Source: Arthrinium phaeospermum (taxonomy: Eukaryota; Ascomycota; Sordariomycetes; Amphisphaeriales; Apiosporaceae). Taken from it: 64,000 bases of DNA. Both the position numbers and the translations under genes were made by a program. The stretch lies in assembly GCA_006503535.1 (NCBI GenBank), contig QYRS01000001.1:1116001-1180000 (forward strand), written 5' to 3'. The notes below the pieces were generated by a model, which had not been told where the DNA came from, ran no database searches, and saw only the letters and a list, made by a program, of their open reading frames with translations. How positions within the stretch are numbered: position 1 is the stretch's first letter; each line of letters begins with the position of its first letter. Shown one piece after another: positions 57,701 to 64,000 of the stretch.

Positions 57701-60700
57701 AGGTAGTCTTCCCAATTGTCTACCAGGTTCTGCTTCAGAAGTTCGACACGCATCATCTTGAGGAAGATCTTGTTGGACGATTTGCAGAACTTCCTGAGGC
57801 CGAGGACTTGGTGAACTGCTGCCAGATACTCTGCCAGGTCCGTTTCTGGCGCTGTAAACTCCGATCGATTCTGATTTACACCGGCCTTCAGGATAGTGTA
57901 GAGAAGCGACCAATTCCGTACCTGCATCTCTCGAAGCTTGTTTAGGAAGGGTGAAAAGCTGGCGTTGCTCGTAGGAGCTGTAAGCATGCCGACCCGGACT
58001 TCATCTTCATACACGGAGGAGGTATGCAGGAGGCAGCTCAGTTTCACCAAAGCAGCGACACTCGATCTGAGATGCCTGTCATCGATAATGTCGAACGCGG
58101 TCGGATCGTTGAGTGCGAGTGCGAGGGAGTTGACAAGAAGATCGTCTACAAACTTGAGCATCTTGAAGAAAAGACCGCGCCGATCTTCGAGAGGCATGCT
58201 AAGATAGGGGTCTCGCTCAAAGTCGTTGACTACCATCTCAATAGCTTTCAACTTGCAGGAAAACTCCTTGGTCGTGTATTGGATGGCTTGGTATGCTTCG
58301 TCTAAGCGGTTCCACAAGAACAGGCGCATCTCCGTGCTGGCCCCGAGCAAGAACTTCCATAGGTCCCGGAGACCTTGGCTGGCGGTCTCCGATATAGGTT
58401 GGTGTTTCGCTTCATCTGGCTGTGGTGTACTAGGTTGCTCATCCGGGTTCGGCGTGCCTGATGTTGACTTGGGAGTCTCCACCGTGTACACGGCTTCGGG
58501 GTTGAGGACTGGTTCCAGACTGTCGATGACAGAAACCGGGTCACTCAGGTCGTTCTGGAATAGCCCCAAGAAGAAATCCATAGTTGTCAGCTTGGATATC
58601 TCCTTGTCCGCCGCGAAGATCGATATCTCTGGCATGATCGCGTTGTTTGGCAACCGCGGACTGATACCTTCAAAGTCGTCGGCCAAAGACTCACGAAGGC
58701 TCTGCCAGCATTGGAGGATATGTTCTCGCGACACGCCCTCAGTGAGAGTGACGGAAAAGACAGACGCCCATAAGAAACGCACCGAGAGCGCCTGATTACG
58801 TTCTGCCGGTCTCCTCTGGCTAAGTTCCGCAGCAAATGAAAACCACCGGCCAAGTCTACCCTTAGTCTCAACACGAATACCAAAGTCCACGGCGCTGTTA
58901 GGGTTCGTGATCCTCTCGTAAACGTCCAAGTGCAGTTCAAAAAGCATCTGGGTCATCCCGTCAACGCTGTCAAATGCCTCTGGGTCATCCGAGGTCGCGG
59001 CATCCTCAAACTCGTGTCGCATGCGGTTGTAAATGTCCTCATCCAGATGACTGATCACTTGAACCACGGAGGTCTTCAGGGAATCCGACCATTTCGAGGT
59101 GACGTAGGTCTCAGAAATGACCCTCACCCATTCAAAGGCGATATCACCAATACCCATGCCGAGCTGCTTGGCCCGGGCGGCGAAGGTCTTGAGGTTCTTT
59201 GTCTCGTCAAATTCCGTCGTTTCAGCCTTGGACTGAGAGCCGGGCTTAGAATGCTCAAGAAACAGGCTGAAGCCCACGGCGGATGTCGCTTCCTTCTTGC
59301 TTAGCAGCACTCTTGCAATATCTTCGTCGAAAGCGGTAAGCGAGTCGCGCAGATCAACCATGGCAGGCTTCGTCACCTTGGCAGTCCGCTTTTCGAAATC
59401 CGACAATTCCAAAATCTCTGCGAGACGGTCGAGCATACCACGGTCCGTGACGCCCAGGTTTTCGGCTATATTCCGTACATTCTGAAACAGGTTCTTGTCG
59501 GCGGCCTGGTAGGGTTCCAGCTGCGCGGAAAACGGGTTCTGAGCCTCGACGGGCTCGTCCGCCACCGTCTCCCTTCTTCGAGTCCGTTTGCTTCGCTTCT
59601 CGACGACTTCTTCTGCGTCACCGTCGGGTTGCAAACCCGCAGCCGACTGTGACCGTTTTCTCGAAGTCACGGAATTACTGCGTTCCTTTCGGGAACCCCC
59701 GACAGTGATGGTATTTTCGATCTTGCCCTCTTTCGGCGACTCCACTGCCTCGTCAGGGGAGATAGTCTGACTGGTGTTGTCCCCAATCTCTTCTGTGACT
59801 TCCCCAGCCCCAGCCCCGGCCGCAGGTTTGGGCCGCTCGACTAGCAATTTCTCTGTGGGCTCTGGCGTATCGGGTAATTCTGGCAGCTCGATAGTAGTGA
59901 TTCTCCCGGGAACGCCGTGGGTTGCCACGAAATGGACCAGAGTCATTCCCAAATCGGCCCATGATGCGGTTGGCACGGCCAGGACAAGCGGCGACAGATT
60001 GTTTGACTCTTCATCACTTGCGCCTTTCGGCAACGCAAGTGACTTGGTCGGATCTGGTAAAAACGGTATGGGGTCGAGATATCGCTTCAGAGCAGCGGGC
60101 ATGAACTTTTTGTTGTAAGGTCCCATGATGGGATGGGATAGGGCCATATCGTCCGACAGTACTTGCAACTGCTCCTTGAGTTGCTCTCCCGCAAAGCCTT
60201 CGGCAAGAGACGGCGGTTCGACCTCGTCGACCGCAGGATCATCGTCCAGCTCAATTGCCGCCTCCAAGCAGTACCTGCTTGCCCTAGCGCTTTTAAGAAA
60301 GGCAGCGACTCGAGCCGCTTTCCTCCAGAGCTCGGCATCGGATGGGTCGTGATCAAGGGCGGTCGCGTAGTCGCACAATGCTTTGTGGGCGCTCTGAAGT
60401 GTTCCGTCCTGCTCAAAAACCGAGGCTTTATCTTGACCGGCAGCTTTTGCCTTGTACTTGATACCATCCAGCTCAAATTGACCATGGTTCTTGTAGGCCA
60501 AGTACAAGGCCTGCGGTAAACTGCTTCCCGTGCCATCGATATCAGCCTGCGTGACTTCGAGCGACTGCGCAAATGATATGTCGAGGGGGAGGTTGTGAGC
60601 TTCGGTATGGCGTTCGGCGCGATCGAATTCGGTCTGGGCTTCGGTGTACTGGAAGATCTCGGATTTGAATAGGTCATCGTATGCATCAGCAGCTTCGTTG

Positions 60701-60903
60701 TAGTGCTGTGGCCCCTGAGCATGGAGCTTCAGGGCAGTTTGGTAGCGTTTCAGAGCCTCCTCGATATGGAGCTCTCGAGTAATGTCGACCTCATCGTCGA
60801 TATTCTCCTCGGGCTCGACATTGATGGGATTGAAGGCCGGCTGCAATTAACACATCAGTCATGCCCACAGGTCCAAGGGGGTTCACACGGAGCGGCGTAC
60901 CAT
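54731..60903 (-). CDS. HIR3: Histone transcription regulator 3 homolog (HIR complex, CABIN1-like)
   Basis: Minus exons are 60903-60901 (just the ATG), 60840-56759 and 56705-54731, totalling 6,060 nt (2,019 aa), the usual size for filamentous-fungal HIR3. The N-terminus reads PAFNPINVEPEENIDDEVDI, then TPR-type helices (HIEEALKRYQTALKLHAQG, ELWRKAARVAAFLKSARASR). Long helical repeats follow, including [20 protein letters not shown], and after the second intron SYMRAKCIWKMYQKPYTTLD. The last 250 residues are acidic, with His-Asp runs. HIR3 scaffolds the HIR/HIRA histone chaperone, which deposits H3-H4 independently of replication and represses histone genes in the nucleus. The conceptual start needs an intron directly after ATG (GTACGC donor, TTGCAG acceptor); otherwise the frame begins at a TTG. 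There are no frameshifts in 6 kb, in contrast to the 23.6-37 kb interval. Confidence 0.93.
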
Positions 60904-61803
60904 GGTGTTTTTTTGTAATGGGTAGATTGAATACGCTGATCGGAGAATTGGCCATTCGCATCACATTTATTATGCACTTTCAGGTCCATCGCATAACTGC
61001 TGGTACTGAGAAGGTGAAGATGCAAATCAGATCTAGAGTCGCGGGGAGATCGTAGCCATCGGTCGCTTCGTCGGTGATGGATCTTTGCGGTAGTTGTACA
61101 GGGTTTATGCCGCTGATCGCATTTCGGAAAGTCGCGCCTGGGGTTGGGAGCTGACGCGCCGTGCGGTGCCGAATCGCCTATTAATAAATTGAATTTCAGT
61201 GCTCCATGCCAGCAAGCTCCAGCTCCAGTTCCAGTTCCAGTTCCAGGCGAAAGGATGACGGAACCTGTTGGCGGGATGTGGGCCAGGTACCGTGTGGCGC
61301 GAGCTTCTGGATCCCTGCCTGTAGGTTGTGGCTGACCCGCCTAGAATGTGCGCTTGAGGGAGATTGTTAGATTGACAGAAGCTTTTCCAGGGCGTTTTAG
61401 ATTGAATAATGAATCCCCGACGTGGCTTGGAGGGGATGGCGCGTTCCTTGATTGGATTGGAGTGACACTTCTGGCCAAATCATCAATGCCAAGCGGGACC
61501 TGTACTGCGCAATCGTGTTCCCAGTCCAATTCAGTCCACTCCTGTCGCATGCCACCAGCAGCCTGCCAGCCTCTCTCACCCACCATACCACCAGCCAGTG
61601 TCAGTGTCGTCTGTACCGGAAGCTGAAGTTACACATATCTAGTCGCCAGTCAACGATTCAAGGTGCCCGGCACCATTGACGTCCTTCCCTTTTTCATTGC
61701 TGCATGACTCGGGCGCATTGAGTTGCATCATACTGTTCCCGTCCAAGGATAACACACACCTTGGGAATACATTTGCGCTTCCATATCTCCAAGATCCTTC
61801 ACA
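60904..61803. promoter_or_regulatory. Divergent promoter region between HIR3 and the ChAPs gene
   Basis: Only 900 bp separates the two start codons, so both promoters and leaders lie here. A hexamer-type repeat (61217-61246, CCAGTT units) lies near the middle. No specific factor site is claimed. Confidence 0.5.
61217..61246. repeat. CCAGTT/CCAGCT hexamer tandem repeat
   Basis: Five near-perfect hexamers (two CTCCAG-type, then three TTCCAG-type) lie in the HIR3/ChAPs divergent intergenic region. Confidence 0.8.
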
Positions 61804-64000
61804 ATGCCTTCGCCGGCGGTGCCAGAGTAAGCTATAGCTACAGCCCTTCTCTACGTTACAAACACACACCCGCAGACCTGCTAACCGAAACACATGGTAG
61901 GATATCTGAGGAAGTACTTCACGAGTCCATTGAGGCCCGAACCGAGTCGCTTCAGTCTTTGCGCGAACTCGGACCCCCCGATTTGGTCCATCTCCTCAAG
62001 CAGAACCTCCGAACCGCCACGCGACAGACGGGCGTATACCACCATGTCACCGGCGTAGATGCCTCCTCTTCGGCCAGCTTGGCTGCGTATATCAACACCC
62101 TCACCTACAACAACAAGGACCACGGCCAGCCCACCCCCAACAAGATCGTCGAGGGTCTGTACAGCTGTTACAATGCCTTCTCGCGCCTGGACATGCGCGT
62201 CCATGTCACCATCCCCGGAACTGTTGACAGCTACTGCATTGACGAGCGGGGAGAGAAGCGGGCCGCGACCGACGAGTTATGGCTAGAGACATATCTCTGC
62301 AGTGTGCTGCGTGCCTACTCGTACGCGGATGATGGCAGTGGCGACACGATTAGGAAGATCATGGGCGTCCGTCGTTTCAACCCTGTTATGAACACCGAAA
62401 CCGAACATCGCTTCCTCAGCGCTGCCGAGCACCTGTTCTTCCGCGGTTGGCAGCTGGGCTCCGACTCGGTCGTTCAAGTCCCCAACAACGTCTCGAACCA
62501 TCTCACTTCTGGCCTGCTGAAGTACTTCCACACTACCGGCCGCTTCGCCTCTGCCATCAACCTCTTCGAGAAATTGCGCTCCCAGAACGTCGAGGTCTCT
62601 TCACTCTTGGCCAAGGTCCTGATTATGGGTAACGAAGAAGTACAGGGCGTGCGCGTTCTGTACCAGGCTCTTAAGGATACACCTATGGACTACGTGATGC
62701 TTGATACGCAGGCGGATTTCCTCATGAAGAAGGCATTGTCCGCCCCCAATGCGCAGCAGAAAGAGGAGAGACTCAAGATGGCCCAGGGCTGCGCAGATCG
62801 GAGTACCATCGCTGCTCCCAGCGAGTTTGGCACATGGGCCCGGTTAGCACAGGTCTACGTCACCATGGAAGACTGGGAGAACGCATTAACCATCCTCAAT
62901 TCGTGCCCCATGTTTACCTACCAGGATAAGGATGCACCCCTCATGCCCGAGCCCAAAGACGTCTATCTCCCCACGTTACCCGAGACGCGGCTCGAAGAAA
63001 TCGACAGCGAGCCCGAGTCAAGATACAACGAGCAGGTGGACCCCAGTTTGCTAAACCTTAGGGCGGCAGCCTACCGTGGGACCTTCAAACAGGCATACAG
63101 CATCTTGACGGAAATGACGGCGAAAATTGGATGGGATCAGCTGCTCAAGATCCGCAGCAACGTGTTCGTGATGGAGGACGAGTACAGGACTGAGCGCCAG
63201 GACACATCCTCTCTTGCGCCCCCGCAGCGTAACGCTAGTCTTGACGGCCTGCGCGGGACACCCGAACCCCCCGTCAATGGCGACGAGGAAGCCGAAAAGG
63301 GGAATACCAAGGAGAGCGATAAGGAAAGTGACAAAGATGACGACGAAAAGAGCAACATAGAAGAGGACGAAAAGGACGAAAAGGATGACAAGAAAGATGA
63401 TGACGACGAGGGCAAGTCTAAATCTGGCGACGCTGATTCGACTGCGCCTACCCTGACGAATGGCAAGGATGTGCCGAACCAGGTTGAGAAGCCGGAACAC
63501 ACGATTGACCCCGGCAAGGTCAAGGCCGACGCCATTCAATCAGACTCCGATAACGTAAGTTGCCCCTCGGCGGAGATATTTAGTCTTGGTATGCTAACAT
63601 GAGCGGCCAGTCTGCTACAACGGAAGAGCATCTATCGCGCCTCAATAACAAGCGGCTGTGTGAACGCTGGCTGGATAGTCTCTTCATGGTTCTGTACGAA
63701 GACCTGAGAGTATATACAATCTGGCGCACCCAGATGGCGCAGTATCGCGCCCAGTCCATGCAATACAAGAAGTCGGCCGAGGAGTGGGAGATCCTCGGCT
63801 GCCTGGCCGAGCGCCTGCAGCACCACGACGAGGCCGCCGAAGCCTACCGCGCATGCCTGGCGCAACGGTTCAGCCCCAAGGCGCTGTCGGGCATCCTGCG
63901 CGTCTACGAGAAGACCAAGAACACACGCGAGATCGTCGCCTCGCTTATCAGGCTGGTGACGTGGCAGTACCGCTGGTACAGCGAGTTCTCGCCCGACCTG
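61804..64000 (+). CDS. ChAPs family protein (Chs5-Arf1-binding, exomer; Bud7/Bch1-like), 3' end outside window
   Basis: Exons visible are 61804-61826 (MPSPAVPE), 61901-63554 and 63611 onward, open at the window edge; phases agree. Exon 2 gives the ChAPs hallmark sequence: LGPPDLVHLLKQNLRTATRQ, GVYHHVTGVDASSSASLAAY, DMRVHVTIPGTVDSYCIDER and EHRFLSAAEHLFFRGWQLGS. TPR-like repeats follow (FGTWARLAQVYVTMEDWENA) with SCPMFTYQDKDAPLMP. A Lys/Asp/Glu-rich low-complexity insert occupies about 63270-63430. Exon 3 resumes a conserved TPR end (KSAEEWEILGCLAERLQHHD). In yeast the exomer binds Arf1 and Chs5 at the trans-Golgi and sorts cargo such as chitin synthase Chs3 to the plasma membrane; a similar role is inferred. 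A TTG at 61761 opens a longer frame but would read through intron 1 sequence, so the ATG at 61804 is preferred. Confidence 0.93.

Noticed and set aside
61761..61900. Upstream TTG-initiated extension of the ChAPs protein
   Set aside because: It reads through a well-formed intron (GTAAGC donor, CTAAC branch, TAG acceptor). Splicing from the ATG at 61804 gives the correct phase.

Overview
This is a window of a filamentous ascomycete nuclear genome. It looks like a Sordariomycete, probably Sordariales or Chaetomiaceae-like; that placement is inferred from GC-rich third codon positions and from the protein families. The genes carry short introns (40-70 nt) with GTRAGT donors and CTRAC branch sites, and both strands are used. 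Two HET-domain proteins, a membrane-anchored P450, a LaeA-like methyltransferase, DUF1996, UPF0643, DUF4188, HIR3 and ChAPs are typical of moulds. Exon models were spliced by eye and checked for phase and summed length.

Layout. 0-9.4 kb is an accessory block: a 5'-truncated HET gene, a five-exon P450 and a second HET gene whose first exon has a hydrophobic segment. 10.2-20.0 kb carries a secreted DUF1996 protein, a multi-pass membrane protein with an in-frame TAG, a BTB/POZ protein and, on the minus strand, a seven-exon LaeA-like methyltransferase. 23.3-37.9 kb carries UPF0643, eIF3h, S-adenosylhomocysteinase, a minus-strand D-2-hydroxyacid dehydrogenase and a minus-strand glutamine-rich Zn2Cys6 regulator. 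37.9-48.2 kb is gene-poor, with an intron-containing tRNA-Ala(AGC), a repeated tRNA 3' half and a helicase relic. 48.2-64 kb has a DUF4188 gene, a 78-residue protein, HIR3 (about 2,019 aa) and, divergent from it, the 5' part of a ChAPs (exomer) gene that leaves the window.

The strongest anomaly concerns sequence integrity. All five genes between about 23.6 and 37 kb contain single-base indels that break otherwise conserved proteins: eleven in about 6.9 kb of coding sequence, nine of them apparent deletions. About 18 kb of coding sequence outside that interval, including 6 kb of HIR3, has none. The same interval holds a 166/169-bp tandem duplication over an eIF3h splice acceptor, whose first copy lacks three bases of the second. 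Uncorrected consensus sequence is the likeliest explanation, because SAHH and eIF3h are housekeeping genes.

Functionally, the housekeeping part covers translation initiation (eIF3h), the methyl cycle (SAHH, which recycles the by-product of methyltransferases such as the LaeA-like protein), histone-gene regulation and chaperoning (HIR3) and secretory sorting (ChAPs). No biosynthetic cluster, intact transposon, CRISPR array or virus was recognised, and no clearly new system was found. The more interesting leads are the HET/P450 block, the odd P450 I-helix, the long intron splitting the zinc cluster and the tRNA fragment.
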